A DNA stretch of 64,000 bases from Brevundimonas sp. AJA228-03 (lineage in GTDB: Bacteria; Pseudomonadota; Alphaproteobacteria; Caulobacterales; Caulobacteraceae), in assembly GCF_017795885.1 (NCBI RefSeq), contig NZ_CP059297.1:2113001-2177000 (forward strand), given 5' to 3'. This document shows positions 54,954 to 64,000 of this stretch, piece by piece. The notes beneath the pieces were generated by a model, which had not been told where the DNA came from, ran no database searches, and worked only from the letters and a program-made list of their open reading frames with translations. A program made the position numbers and the translations under genes. The first letter of the stretch is position 1. Each line of letters opens with the position of its first letter.

Positions 54954-56541
54954 AGTCCTTCAGGATTTCGCGCGCCGCATTGTGGCCCGGTGCCCCCGTC
55001 ACCCCGCCGCCCGGATGGGCTCCGGAGCCGCACAGATACAATCCCGGCACCGGCATGCGGTGATCGGCATGGCCGAGGACCGGGCGGGCGCTGAACAGCT
55101 GGTCCAGCGTCAGCCGTCCGTGGAAGATGTCTCCGCCCACCAGACCGAAGCGCCGTTCCAGGTCCAGAGGCGTCAGGGCCATCCGCCCCAGGACCGAGGC
55201 CTTGAATCCCGGGGCCCATTCGTCGACCGTATCGATCATCAGGTCGGCGACGGTTTCGCGGTGATCGTCCCACGACCGACCGTCGGAAAGCTGCGGAGCC
55301 ACGTGCTGGCAGAACAGGCTGGCGACGTGCGACCCTCGCGGTGCCAGGGTGGCGTCCAGCGTCGAGGGGATCAGCATCTCGATGATCGGTCGGGCCGACC
55401 AGCCGTCCAGCCGGGCCTGGGCATGCGCCCGGTCCATATAGTCGAGGCCGGGTGCCAGGATGATCCCGGCCGTGTGGTGATCGCCGGGCTCGGGACGAGC
55501 GGAAAATCGTGGCAGCTCTGACAGCGCGACATTCATCCGGAACGTGCCCGAGCCGGAACGGTAGCCCGCCATCCGGTCCCGAAAATCGGCCGGCACGATC
55601 GCCGGATCGACCAGGCGATCGAACAGCAGACGCGGATGCAGGTTCGACACGACCGCGCGCGCCCTTACGATCTGTCCGCCCTCGGTCACCGCGCCGACTG
55701 CCCTGCCATGCACCGTCAGCACCTTCGCCACCGGGGCGTCGAGCCGGATGTCGACCCCCTGTTCGATACAGGCCGCGGCCATGGCCTGGGTGATGGCCCC
55801 CATGCCTCCGATCGCATGACCCCACGCGCCCTTTACCCCGTTCACCTCACCGAAAACGTGATGCAGCAGCACATAGGCCGAGCCGGGCGTATAGGGGCTG
55901 GCATAGTGTCCGACCACGCTGTCGAACCCGAACAGGGCCTTGACCGGATCGCTCTCGAACCAGCCGTCCAGCCAGTCACCCGCCGATTTGGTGAACAGGT
56001 CGAGGACGTCTCGTCTGGCCGTAACGTCCAGCCCCCCCAGCCGACGCGCCACACGGCCCGCCTTCATCATTTCGGGCAGAGCCTCCCGCCAGCCGCCGTC
56101 CGGCAGGTTCGGTGGCGTCTCCAGAACCAGCGCGCGCAGCACCTCGGCCACCCGCTCCAGCCGCGCCTCATAGGCCGGCAAACGCTCCGCATCCCGGTTG
56201 GAGAACTTTGCCACCTCGGCCTGGGTCCGGCCTGGCCCCGCCGCCAGATGCCGCCCGTCTTCCAGGGGCAGGAAGTTCGACATCCGCCGGTCGACGATGT
56301 GCAGACCATGACGCGCCAGATCCATGTCGGCGGCGATCTGGGGATTCAGCAGACTGACGGTGTAGCTCGCCGTCGAGTTACGAAATCCGGGATGGAATTC
56401 CTCGGTCACCGCAGCGCCGCCGACCATGCTCCGGCGCTCCAGCACCGTGACCTTCAACCCGGCCCGGGCCAGATAGAAGGCGCAGACCAGACCGTTGTGC
56501 CCACCGCCCAGGATGACGACATCGACGTCGCGTTCGCTCAT
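54895..56541 (-). CDS. PYROXD2-like FAD-dependent oxidoreductase
   Basis: 548 residues of the phytoene-desaturase-like flavoprotein superfamily. The Rossmann motif is VILGGGHNGLVCAFYLARAG. EEFHPGFRNSTASYTVSLL and YCGSGAHPGGGVTGAPGHNA-like C terminus (LYLCGSGAHPGGGVTG) place it with PYROXD2/CrtO relatives. It lies 86 bases downstream of idi on the same strand, next to carotenoid genes, so a carotenoid substrate is plausible but unproven. The basic tail (RRRYPGPGTGRRARHLR) lies in the region overlapping the receiver gene. Confidence 0.8.
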   Translation of the reverse strand: MSERDVDVVILGGGHNGLVCAFYLARAGLKVTVLERRSMVGGAAVTEEFHPGFRNSTASYTVSLLNPQIAADMDLARHGLHIVDRRMSNFLPLEDGRHLAAGPGRTQAEVAKFSNRDAERLPAYEARLERVAEVLRALVLETPPNLPDGGWREALPEMMKAGRVARRLGGLDVTARRDVLDLFTKSAGDWLDGWFESDPVKALFGFDSVVGHYASPYTPGSAYVLLHHVFGEVNGVKGAWGHAIGGMGAITQAMAAACIEQGVDIRLDAPVAKVLTVHGRAVGAVTEGGQIVRARAVVSNLHPRLLFDRLVDPAIVPADFRDRMAGYRSGSGTFRMNVALSELPRFSARPEPGDHHTAGIILAPGLDYMDRAHAQARLDGWSARPIIEMLIPSTLDATLAPRGSHVASLFCQHVAPQLSDGRSWDDHRETVADLMIDTVDEWAPGFKASVLGRMALTPLDLERRFGLVGGDIFHGRLTLDQLFSARPVLGHADHRMPVPGLYLCGSGAHPGGGVTGAPGHNAAREILKDFKRRRYPGPGTGRRARHLR

Positions 56542-56627
56542 ATCGGCCTCCGCATCAAGGACATCATGGACGATTCCGGCACAGGTGGCTTCCAGCCACG
56601 CGTGCGTTCGTCGCGCGGCAGAACGGG

Positions 56628-57695
56628 TCAGCTCTGGATCAGCTCGGCCTTGCGCAACGCCTGGAGATCAGCCGACCCGGTGCAGAAGCACGCGGTCCGC
56701 ATCTGCCGGATGATGATCTGAAAGTGGTCGATCACGGCCTCGGTCGAAACCGTCGCAGCCTGCAGGACGCCCGCCGCCTGGCCGACGAGGTCGGCACCGA
56801 GCCGGATCGCCTTGGCCGCATCGACACCATCGCGGATGCCGCCCGAGCCGATGATGAACCCTGCGGGGCACGCCTGGCGCGCCGCCTGAATCGCCTGGAC
56901 CGTCGGAATGCCCCAGTCGGCGAAGGCCAGGGCGTGGGTCTTGTCAGAGGGATCGTTGGCCCGCTCTCCCTCGATCAAGCCCCAATTCGCTCCCCCCGCG
57001 CCGGCGATATCGATCGCCGAAACGCCCATCGCAAACAGCCGCCGTGCGGTCGCAGCGGAGAGACCGGCCCCCGTCTCCTTGACCACGACCGGTGCGTCCA
57101 GTCGGAGGATCAGCGCCTCAAGGGCCGCGCCGACACCCGACCAATCGCGATCGCCCTCGGGCTGGCAGGCCTCCTGAAGCGGATTCAGGTGCACGATCAG
57201 GGCATCGGCCCCGATCATGTCGATGATGCGCCGGGCCTCGTCGAGGCCAAAGCCGCGCGTCAGCTGTGCCGCACCGATATTGGCCAGAATCGGTGTGTCC
57301 GGGGCCCGATCCCGCAGCGACTGGTTCAGCCCCGACCCGCCGCCATCCTCAAGGGCCGCGCGCTGCGACCCGACCGCCAGAGCGATGCCCAGGGCCTGCG
57401 CCGCCTCGGCCAGATGCGCATTGATCGCCTCTGCCCGGGACGGTCCCCCGGTCATCGAGCTGATCAGCAAGGGGGCGCGCAGCCGGTGCCCCAGGAAGTC
57501 GACACCAAGGTCGATCCTGGCGTGGTCCAGATCCGGCAGCGCTTCGTGCACGAAACGAACCGCATCGAACCCGGCGTCGCGGGCATGACGCCCCCCGCCG
57601 GACAGGACCACGTCCAGGTGCTGATCCTTGCGATCGGTGATGCTCGGTCCGGACAACAGGCGCTCCACAATCTCGTTGGCCGTCGATAGGCGCAA
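56628..57695 (-). CDS. idi: Type 2 isopentenyl-diphosphate isomerase
   Basis: FMN-dependent interconversion of IPP and DMAPP, feeding carotenoid synthesis. 355 residues from a TTG at 57695; a GTG at 57668 is an alternative. [13 protein letters not shown] is the type 2 N-terminal signature. [44 protein letters not shown] and [17 protein letters not shown] bind FMN and substrate. Divergent from crtZ, 55 bases apart. Confidence 0.93.
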   Translation of the reverse strand: MRLSTANEIVERLLSGPSITDRKDQHLDVVLSGGGRHARDAGFDAVRFVHEALPDLDHARIDLGVDFLGHRLRAPLLISSMTGGPSRAEAINAHLAEAAQALGIALAVGSQRAALEDGGGSGLNQSLRDRAPDTPILANIGAAQLTRGFGLDEARRIIDMIGADALIVHLNPLQEACQPEGDRDWSGVGAALEALILRLDAPVVVKETGAGLSAATARRLFAMGVSAIDIAGAGGANWGLIEGERANDPSDKTHALAFADWGIPTVQAIQAARQACPAGFIIGSGGIRDGVDAAKAIRLGADLVGQAAGVLQAATVSTEAVIDHFQIIIRQMRTACFCTGSADLQALRKAELIQS

Positions 57696-57750
57696 CAGAG
57701 GTGATCTGTCACGCTGGCAGCATCGGGGTCCAGCGGGTAGAGTTCAGATC

Positions 57751-58248
57751 ATGCTGGCCTTCTGGTTCACCGCCCTGACCGTGGCCGTCTTCTTTCTGAT
57801 GGAAGGCGTCGCCTGGACCACGCATCGCTATGTGATGCACGGCCCCCTTGGCTGGGCCTGGCACCGCGATCACCACGAGCCGCACGACAAGATGTTCGAG
57901 GTCAACGATCTTTACGGCGTGGTCGGCGCAATCGTCGGATGCGGCCTGTTCGTCCTGGCCTGGCTGACCGACCTGTGGTGGATTCGTGCGATCGCCCTGG
58001 GCGTCACCCTTTACGGGGTCGTCTATGCCTTCGTGCATGATGGTCTGGTGCACCAGCGCTGGCCCTTCCACTGGATGCCGAGGAACGGATATGCCCGTCG
58101 ACTGGTCCAGGCACACAGGCTGCATCATGCGGTCCAGACGCGAGAGGGGGCCGTGTCCTTCGGCTTCGTCCTCGCCCCGAACCCCCACCGGCTGAACGCC
58201 ATCCTGAAAGCGCGCCGGGCCGAACGCCTCGGCGAGACCACGCCGTGA
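57751..58248 (+). CDS. crtZ: Beta-carotene hydroxylase
   Basis: Di-iron membrane enzyme that hydroxylates beta-ionone rings at C3 and C3'. 165 residues from the ATG at 57751. The histidine clusters are H25-H30 (HRYVMH), HRDHHEPH at 38-45, HDGLVH at 96-101 and HRLHH at 122-126. About four hydrophobic segments. The TGA overlaps the GTG of crtW (GTGA), so the two are coupled. Confidence 0.95.
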   Translation: MLAFWFTALTVAVFFLMEGVAWTTHRYVMHGPLGWAWHRDHHEPHDKMFEVNDLYGVVGAIVGCGLFVLAWLTDLWWIRAIALGVTLYGVVYAFVHDGLVHQRWPFHWMPRNGYARRLVQAHRLHHAVQTREGAVSFGFVLAPNPHRLNAILKARRAERLGETTP

Positions 58249-58994
58249 GCCCGGTCCGCCAGACCGCCATCGGCCTGACGCTGGCCCTGTTGATCGTCGG
58301 CGGGTGGCTGACGCTGCATGTTTGGGGCGTCTTTTTCCAGAGCCTTTCGTGGCCCGCGGTGGCCCTAGCCCCTCTACTGATCCTGGCCCAGAGCTGGCTG
58401 GGCGCCGGTATGTTCATCGTCGCGCACGATTCGATGCACGGCTCGCTGGCCCCCGGTCGACCGCGCCTGAATGCGGCGATCGGCCAGCTGTGCGTCGGAG
58501 CCTATGCAGCTTTCTCGTTCCGCACCCTCAATGTCTGCCACCACCAGCATCACCGCGCGCCCGGCAGCGCCGCCGACCCGGACTTCCACGCCGACCGGCC
58601 CGAGGCCTTCGGTCCCTGGTTCGTCGCCTTCTTCACCCGCTATTTCGGCCTGCGCGAACTCCTGATCGTCATGGCTGTGGTTGTAGTCTATCTGTTCGTC
58701 CTGAAGGCGAACCCGCTGAACATGATGCTATTCTGGGGCCTGCCCGCGATCGTCAGCGCCCTGCAGCTGTTCGTCTTCGGCACCTGGCTGCCCCACCGAC
58801 ACGAGAAGTCCGGTGCTGGCTTCATCGACCACCACAACGCCCGAACCCTGCCGATGCCGTGGATCCTGTCGCTGCTGACCTGCTTCCACTTCGGCCTGCA
58901 CCACGAGCACCACAGCTCGCCGACGACGCCGTGGTGGCGGCTGCCGTCGCTGAAGGCCCAGCCCGTCAGACCCGCGTCCACAGAGCCTGTCTAG
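58245..58994 (+). CDS. crtW: Beta-carotene ketolase
   Basis: Adds keto groups at C4 and C4' of beta-ionone rings. 249 residues with a GTG start. Histidine boxes: HDSMHG at 61-66, HHQHH at 99-103 and HHEHH at 219-223, within a fatty-acid-desaturase-like membrane fold. GTWLPHRH and SLLTCFHFG are characteristic of CrtW. The last 29 bases overlap the 3' end of crtB on the opposite strand. With crtZ it could give astaxanthin. Confidence 0.95.
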   Translation: MSPVRQTAIGLTLALLIVGGWLTLHVWGVFFQSLSWPAVALAPLLILAQSWLGAGMFIVAHDSMHGSLAPGRPRLNAAIGQLCVGAYAAFSFRTLNVCHHQHHRAPGSAADPDFHADRPEAFGPWFVAFFTRYFGLRELLIVMAVVVVYLFVLKANPLNMMLFWGLPAIVSALQLFVFGTWLPHRHEKSGAGFIDHHNARTLPMPWILSLLTCFHFGLHHEHHSSPTTPWWRLPSLKAQPVRPASTEPV

Positions 58995-59907
58995 GCGGCG
59001 GGGCCTTGCCGCGATCCAGGGTCTGGGTCCAGACGGCGATCAAGGCCCCCCGGCCGAACAGCCACAGCTTCATCGCCCGGCCGACCGAAACGCGCCTCTT
59101 CCAGACGCCCGGCCCGCCCCGCCGGACCTTGCGGCCGATCTCACGATAGACGCCCCGCGCCGCCGCGATCGCCATCGACGATCGGAACGGCAGGCCGCGC
59201 AGACCATCGCGCGCACTGTCGTAATAGGGCTCGGCCACCGCCAGCAGCCGCCGTGTCACCCTATGGACGGTCTCGCGATTGCCGGGGTCAGCGACGGCTT
59301 CGGCCGTGGGTTCAAGGCCCGCCTCGACCAGCCAGTCGGCCGGCAGATAGACGCGACCGCCTTCGGCATCCTCGATCACGTCGCGCGAGATGTTGGTCAG
59401 CTGGAAGGCCAGACCCAGATCCTGCGCGCGCCTCAGAACCTCGGGGTCCGTTACGCCCATGACCCGCGCCATCATGACTCCGACCACCCCTGCCACATGC
59501 CAGCAATAGGCCATGACATCATCGAGGGTGACATAGTCGCGGTGCTCCACGTCCATGGCGAACCCGTCGATCATGTCCATGGCCCAGCGTTCCGGCAGGC
59601 GATGACGGATGGCCACGCGCTGGAAGGCGGCGAACGTCGGGTCTGACATCGGCTCGCCGGTCATGGCCCGCCGCGTCATGTCGTAAAGTCGCGCCAGCCG
59701 ACGCTTCTGCTCCTCGACGCTCAACGCCTCATGGCCAAAGCCATGATCCTGGCCATCGATCTCGTCGTCACAGGCCCGGCACCAGGCATAGAGCAGCCAG
59801 GCATCCTCTCGCACCGCCGGGTCGAACAGCCGCGAGGCAGAGCGAAAACTCCTGGACCCCTTGGTGATCGAAGCCTTTGAGGCGGCGAGGACAGCATCTG
59901 CGGTCAC
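58966..59907 (-). CDS. crtB: Phytoene synthase
   Basis: Joins two GGPP to form phytoene. 313 residues with a GTG start overlapping the crtI stop (GTGA). The aspartate-rich motifs are DDEID at 47-51 and RDVIED at 175-180. GSRSFRSASRLF begins the catalytic domain. Last gene of the crtY-crtI-crtB operon. Confidence 0.95.
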   Translation of the reverse strand: MTADAVLAASKASITKGSRSFRSASRLFDPAVREDAWLLYAWCRACDDEIDGQDHGFGHEALSVEEQKRRLARLYDMTRRAMTGEPMSDPTFAAFQRVAIRHRLPERWAMDMIDGFAMDVEHRDYVTLDDVMAYCWHVAGVVGVMMARVMGVTDPEVLRRAQDLGLAFQLTNISRDVIEDAEGGRVYLPADWLVEAGLEPTAEAVADPGNRETVHRVTRRLLAVAEPYYDSARDGLRGLPFRSSMAIAAARGVYREIGRKVRRGGPGVWKRRVSVGRAMKLWLFGRGALIAVWTQTLDRGKAPPPRQALWTRV

Positions 59908-61406
59908 CGGACAGTCTGCCCCTGTTCCAGCATCAAGCCTGCCGTGGCCTTGGCAGAGCCGACCACTCCGGGGATGCCCGCACCCGGATGGGTGCCTGCC
60001 CCGACAATGTAAAGGTTCGGGATGACGTCATCGCGGTTGTGCGGCCGGAACCACGCACTCTGCGTCAGGATCGGCTCAAGCGAGAAAGCCGAGCCCAGAT
60101 GGGCGTTCAGGTCGTCCTTGAAATCCAGGGGCGTCCAGATGCGGGTGGTGACCAGATCCCGGCGCAGGTTCGGAATATAGCGTTCCTCAAGGTAATCGAT
60201 GATCCTCTCGCGGTACTCCGGCCCTTTCACCGACCAGTCGATGTCGGCGGTGCCGAGGTGCGGCACGGGCGACAGGACATAGTGGCTGCTCATGCCCTCG
60301 GGGGCCATCGACGGATCGGTGGCGCACGGCGCGTGCAGATACAGCGAGAAATCCTCCGGCAGGGACGGGCCGGCGAAGATCTCCGAGATCAGTTCGCGAT
60401 ATCGGGCCCCGAAACAGATCGTATGGTGCGCCAGATGCGACTGCGGCTTCGACGTCCCGAAATGCAGCACGAAGAGCGACATGGAGAATCGTTTTGATTT
60501 CAGAGATTTTGCCTTGGCTTTTCCGCGCGGGCTTTGGCCCAGAAGGCGGTCGTAGGTATGAACCACATCGGCGTTGGAAGCGACCATATCGGCCGGGATG
60601 ACCTCTCCCCCCTCGAGGACAACCCCCGTGGCCCGCTCGCCCTCGGTCTCGATCCGCTCGACCGCGCTGTTCAGCCGGACGACCCCACCGAGATCCTCGA
60701 AGAAGCGGATAAGCCCCGCGATCAGGGCTCCGGTCCCGCCACGGGCGAACCACACGCCGCCGCGGCGCTCCAGTGCATGGATCAGCGAATAAACCGAGCT
60801 CGACTTGAACGGATTTCCCCCCACCAGGAGGGTATGGAAGCTGAACGCCTGGCGTAGATGCGGATCCTGGATATAGCGCGCCACCATATCATAGACGCTG
60901 TTCCACGCCTCGAGACGGGCCAGGACCGGCGCAGCCTTCATCATGGTCCAGAACGACTGGAACGGGACAGAGCCGAGCTTGATATAGCCCTCCTGATACA
61001 GGGCTTCGGAATGGGCGTGAAACTGCTCGTAACCCTTGACGTCGGCCGGATTGAAGGCCGCCATCTGGCGCTCCATGGCCGCCTGGTCGTTGTTGTAGTC
61101 GAAGAAGGCCCCGTCTTCCCAGCACAGCCGGTAGAAGGGGTCGACCGGCATCAGCTCGACATAGTCCTTCAGCTCCGATCCCGTGCCCTCGAAGAGTTCG
61201 GTCAGGCAGTCGGGGTCGGTGATGACCGTCGGGCCGGCATCGAAGGTGAAGCCCTGTTCCTTCCAGACATAGGCCCGGCCTCCGGCCTTGTCGCGCTTCT
61301 CGACAAGCGTGGTCTGAACCCCCGCGCGTTGCAGACGGATGGCCAGGGCGATGCCGCCAAAGCCCGCCCCGATCACAACCGCGCGTCTTGCTGCCACGTC
61401 TCTCAT
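59904..61406 (-). CDS. crtI: Phytoene desaturase
   Basis: FAD-dependent desaturation of phytoene to lycopene. 500 residues. The dinucleotide motif is VVIGAGFGGIALAIRL. AGPTVITDP, FSFHTLLVGGNPF and the C-terminal YIVGAGTHPGAGIPGVVGSA are typical CrtI. The ATG overlaps the crtY stop and the stop overlaps crtB, so all three are translationally coupled. Confidence 0.95.
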   Translation of the reverse strand: MRDVAARRAVVIGAGFGGIALAIRLQRAGVQTTLVEKRDKAGGRAYVWKEQGFTFDAGPTVITDPDCLTELFEGTGSELKDYVELMPVDPFYRLCWEDGAFFDYNNDQAAMERQMAAFNPADVKGYEQFHAHSEALYQEGYIKLGSVPFQSFWTMMKAAPVLARLEAWNSVYDMVARYIQDPHLRQAFSFHTLLVGGNPFKSSSVYSLIHALERRGGVWFARGGTGALIAGLIRFFEDLGGVVRLNSAVERIETEGERATGVVLEGGEVIPADMVASNADVVHTYDRLLGQSPRGKAKAKSLKSKRFSMSLFVLHFGTSKPQSHLAHHTICFGARYRELISEIFAGPSLPEDFSLYLHAPCATDPSMAPEGMSSHYVLSPVPHLGTADIDWSVKGPEYRERIIDYLEERYIPNLRRDLVTTRIWTPLDFKDDLNAHLGSAFSLEPILTQSAWFRPHNRDDVIPNLYIVGAGTHPGAGIPGVVGSAKATAGLMLEQGQTVR

Positions 61407-62575
61407 GCCCGACTTCCTCGTCCTGTCTCGCGGACCTGCCGCAGCGCCCGAACAAAAGGCACGGGCGGTTTTCCTGTGAGGATACGCACCTTGTCGAGCA
61501 GGTTACTCCTGCCTGCGTAGAAGCGCCGCAGCACGCCGTCCGACAGTCCATAGAATCTCTGGAACACGCGCCAGCGTTCTCCCGGCTCAGCGGCCCTGAA
61601 CAACATCCGGTTCAGCAAACGATAGAAGGCGCGATCCCGCCAGATCCCTTTGGAATAGGATTCCGTCAGCCGTCTGAGACCCGCGGACGACAGGTCCTGC
61701 TGCCCGGCGATCAGCCGGGCCAGAAGGACGGCGTCGGGCAGGGAATAGCCCGTCACCGGGTGAAACAACCCGCCCAGAAGACCGGCGCGGGCCACGGGTT
61801 CTCCGTCCGCCCAGAACGCGTCGATATCGCCGTCCAGCGCGATGGGCAGGACGCCCTCCTCCTCGGCGACAACCGCCTCGACCGCCCAGCCGCGCGAGCG
61901 GATGTAGGCGTCAATGCGCTGCTTCAGGGCCGGCCGGTCGAGCTCCGGACGATCGGCGTAATAGGTGTCCTCCACCATGACCGTACGGTCGTCGAACGGC
62001 AGCAGATAGACGAACCGGTAGGCCCCGAACTGTTCGACCGTGGCGTCCATGATCGTTGGCCGGGTCAGGCCATGAGGCTCGGTCAGTCGAACCGTCTGTC
62101 CGACAAAACTCTGCCAGCCCAGATCCAGTGCCCGCGTCGGCTTCGGCCCGCGCGCGTCAATCACCCCGCCGGCGGTGAGCCGGCGCTGGTCGGCCAGGGT
62201 GACCCCCTCGCGATCCACCACGACGGCCTCGCCGCGGATCAGCCGGTCACCCAGCAGGGGCGCGACTGTCGCGTGAAGCCGTTCGGAGGTCAGGCTGCTG
62301 TAACCCGTCGTCACGATCCGGCTGCGACGGGGAAAATGGACCTCATAGCCCCGGGACCATCGATGCGCGATCGCCGGGGTCAGCCACTCCATATCGACGG
62401 AGGCGACGTCGCTGTCGAAGATCGACCACGTGTGGTTTCCGCCAAGCGCGCCATCGCGCTCGATCACAGCCACCCGCAGATCAGGCCGATCGAGCGCCAG
62501 CCGCCACGCGATCAGGCTGGACGCGAGCCCCCCGCCGACCAGAATCAGGTCGTAGTCCGGTGCCGCTGCGGTCAT
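61403..62575 (-). CDS. crtY: Lycopene beta-cyclase
   Basis: Cyclises both ends of lycopene to beta-carotene. 390 residues. N-terminal DLILVGGGLASSLIAWRL binds the flavin or nicotinamide dinucleotide. GGNHTWSIF and FVYLLPFDDRTVMVEDTYYA are CrtY landmarks. LGGLFHPVTGYSLPDAV lies in the C-terminal half. First gene of the operon as seen here. The 271 bases upstream of it probably hold the operon promoter. Confidence 0.95.
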   Translation of the reverse strand: MTAAAPDYDLILVGGGLASSLIAWRLALDRPDLRVAVIERDGALGGNHTWSIFDSDVASVDMEWLTPAIAHRWSRGYEVHFPRRSRIVTTGYSSLTSERLHATVAPLLGDRLIRGEAVVVDREGVTLADQRRLTAGGVIDARGPKPTRALDLGWQSFVGQTVRLTEPHGLTRPTIMDATVEQFGAYRFVYLLPFDDRTVMVEDTYYADRPELDRPALKQRIDAYIRSRGWAVEAVVAEEEGVLPIALDGDIDAFWADGEPVARAGLLGGLFHPVTGYSLPDAVLLARLIAGQQDLSSAGLRRLTESYSKGIWRDRAFYRLLNRMLFRAAEPGERWRVFQRFYGLSDGVLRRFYAGRSNLLDKVRILTGKPPVPFVRALRQVRETGRGSRA

Positions 62576-62846
62576 CCGATCAAAAGGCCCGATTGCGGCG
62601 ATCCGGGGAGCCGCGCTTCAGGCCCGCTTTCCGCACATCCGCCCGTCCGGCCCCGAGGGCCTGAGCGCCGTTGCCCGTTGCTGATCATGCCACCGCCTCC
62701 GTCCCCTTCCTCGCCGGGAATCCATGCCCCGGACTTCGTCGAATTTCGAACCTGATCCCCATCCGTCGAAGGTTCTGTAAGGCCAGACCGACGAAAATGT
62801 GAGCCGTTTTCACGGTCGATGACCATTCGGGATCGCTGTCCGGTTT

Positions 62847-64000
62847 CTAGAGAGCACTCTGTGGGAGCCGCCAGCCGGTGTGGACGCCTTGAGTCCTGGA
62901 CAGAAGCCGCATGGCAGCCAGCCGCCCCGACAGGGTCGCCATCGGAATACCCGGGCCGGGGTGGACCCCGCCGCCGGCAAGATACAGCCCGTCCAGCCCG
63001 CTCTCCGGTCCGGGACGCTGGAAACTGCCCATCAGTCCGTGATTGGCCCGGCCATACAGTGCCCCGCCGCTGGCCGGGAACAGCCGCTCGAAATCGTCCG
63101 GCGTCGTCGCGACCATGGCCTCGTCCGCGGCCTCCACCGTGAGCCCGCAACGCTCCAGAACGGACCAGGCCCGACGGCGTACCTCTTCCAGACGGACGGG
63201 ATCGAATGACCCCCGATCTCCGACCGCAGGCGCATTGACCAGCAGCAAAAGCCGTTCCGTTTCCCCCGGCGGCTGTCGGTCATCATGGCGATCCTGGGCA
63301 CACACATAGACGGTGGGCTGTTCGCAGACGGACTGACGCCCAAACACCTGGCGGAACTCGTCTTCGTAGGTATCTGAAAAGAAGACTGAGTGGTGCGAAA
63401 GCGGAAAGCCGCGGGTTCGCCCGGTCACGCACCATGTCACAGCCGAGAGCGAGCGCCGGGCCAATGCCACAGGCTGCGGACCGACGGCTCGGGTGCCGCT
63501 GATCAAGCCGCCCCTCAAGGCCGAGATATCGCCGTTGAAGACGATGGAGTCGGCCGCGAGGCTCTCGCCCGAGGCCAGTTGAACACCCGATGCGCGCCCG
63601 CCCGCCTGCAGGATTGCCGTGACCCCTTCACCATATCGGAAAGTCACTCCCAGAGATCGGGCCAGGGCCTCCATTCCGAGCGCCACATTGATCATGCCGC
63701 CCTCGACAAACCAGACCCCATCCTTCTCGACATGGGCGATGAGCATCAGCGTCGCCGGAGCGGCAAAGGGCGACGACCCGGTATAGGTCGCGTATCGACC
63801 GAACAGCTGCCGCAGGCGCGGATCGGTGAAATAGCGGCCAAGCTCGGCCCAGAGTGTCCTGTGGGGGGCGGTGGCCAGCAGGGCGGGCAGCCCGGCCAGT
63901 CCCACGCGAGGGGCCATGTCGAACAAGCCCGGGCGCTGTGCGGAAATGAAGGAGTCACGCAGCACGGCGTACATGGCCTGGCTCCGCTCGCAGAACGCGC
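62847..64000 (-). CDS. CrtD-like carotenoid desaturase, 5' end outside window
   Basis: The frame is open to the window edge, so the N terminus with the FAD Rossmann motif is missing; about 383 residues are visible. RQLFGRYATYTGSSPF and GVWFVEGGMINVALGMEAL match the CrtI superfamily. The C-terminal YLAGGGVHPGPGIPMATLSG follows the HPGxGxPMxxLSG pattern of CrtD-type desaturases rather than the HPGAGIPGVxGSAK of CrtI. CrtD proteins desaturate 1-hydroxy carotenoids. It is on the same strand as crtY, 271 bases upstream of it. Substrate uncertain. Confidence 0.8.
   Translation of the reverse strand, partial: AFCERSQAMYAVLRDSFISAQRPGLFDMAPRVGLAGLPALLATAPHRTLWAELGRYFTDPRLRQLFGRYATYTGSSPFAAPATLMLIAHVEKDGVWFVEGGMINVALGMEALARSLGVTFRYGEGVTAILQAGGRASGVQLASGESLAADSIVFNGDISALRGGLISGTRAVGPQPVALARRSLSAVTWCVTGRTRGFPLSHHSVFFSDTYEDEFRQVFGRQSVCEQPTVYVCAQDRHDDRQPPGETERLLLLVNAPAVGDRGSFDPVRLEEVRRRAWSVLERCGLTVEAADEAMVATTPDDFERLFPASGGALYGRANHGLMGSFQRPGPESGLDGLYLAGGGVHPGPGIPMATLSGRLAAMRLLSRTQGVHTGWRLPQSAL

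Overview
This is a GC-rich alphaproteobacterial chromosome segment, most likely from a Caulobacteraceae member close to Brevundimonas (inference). Supporting points are the hdaA-ppk-ppx-rnd order, a TipF-like degenerate EAL protein, DUF2093/DUF2164/DUF2948/UPF0262 proteins, a COQ9 protein, a BamF-type lipoprotein, and a carotenoid cluster with a CrtW/CrtZ pair of the kind known from Brevundimonas. Third-position GC is so high that almost every long gene has a long open frame on its opposite strand. Those shadows are left out.

Layout. 1-9.4 kb is housekeeping: a pentapeptide-repeat protein cut by the window edge, aspS, hdaA, ppk-ppx, rnd and purM. 9.4-12.4 kb is an accessory insertion separating purM from purN. 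It holds a lower-GC unknown membrane protein and a secreted M28 peptidase directly coupled to purN. 13-33.8 kb carries an M13 peptidase, a DUF1275 membrane protein, ndk, an ABC-F ATPase, small conserved proteins, a receiver protein, an LpxL-like acyltransferase, an SDR, tipF-like, lipoproteins, a PaaI thioesterase, bamF-lspA, a HAD hydrolase, a MaoC protein, ribF, two DUF3828 lipoproteins, ileS, a COQ9 gene and rpsU. rpsU appears to start with CTG and is easily missed. 34-39.7 kb has an ABC exporter, an M23 peptidase and the murA-DUF2948-UPF0262 operon.

39.8-41.1 kb is a tRNA-Thr whose 3' end is repeated 1.15 kb downstream. The enclosed island contains two decayed IS3-family fragments and a small lipoprotein gene. 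The original tRNA terminator appears to lie just beyond the repeat. 41-54.9 kb holds msrB, an S41-like secreted protein, a threonine aldolase, a Cys-containing unknown protein, an ATP-dependent DNA ligase, a hybrid histidine kinase, bolA, a J-domain protein, ohr, cobS, a carboxylesterase and a second single-domain receiver.

54.9-64 kb is a carotenoid region. crtZ-crtW (+) diverge from idi and a PYROXD2-like flavoprotein (-). crtY-crtI-crtB (-) converge on crtW with overlapping 3' ends. A CrtD-like desaturase runs off the window edge. Together CrtB, CrtI, CrtY, CrtZ and CrtW would convert GGPP to hydroxylated and ketolated beta-carotene derivatives such as astaxanthin. crtE is not in the window.

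Between genes there are several palindromic repeat elements. They include a 169-bp nested inverted repeat after ileS and a 92-bp tandem duplication covering the start of the COQ9 gene. I saw no CRISPR array, prophage or complete insertion sequence.
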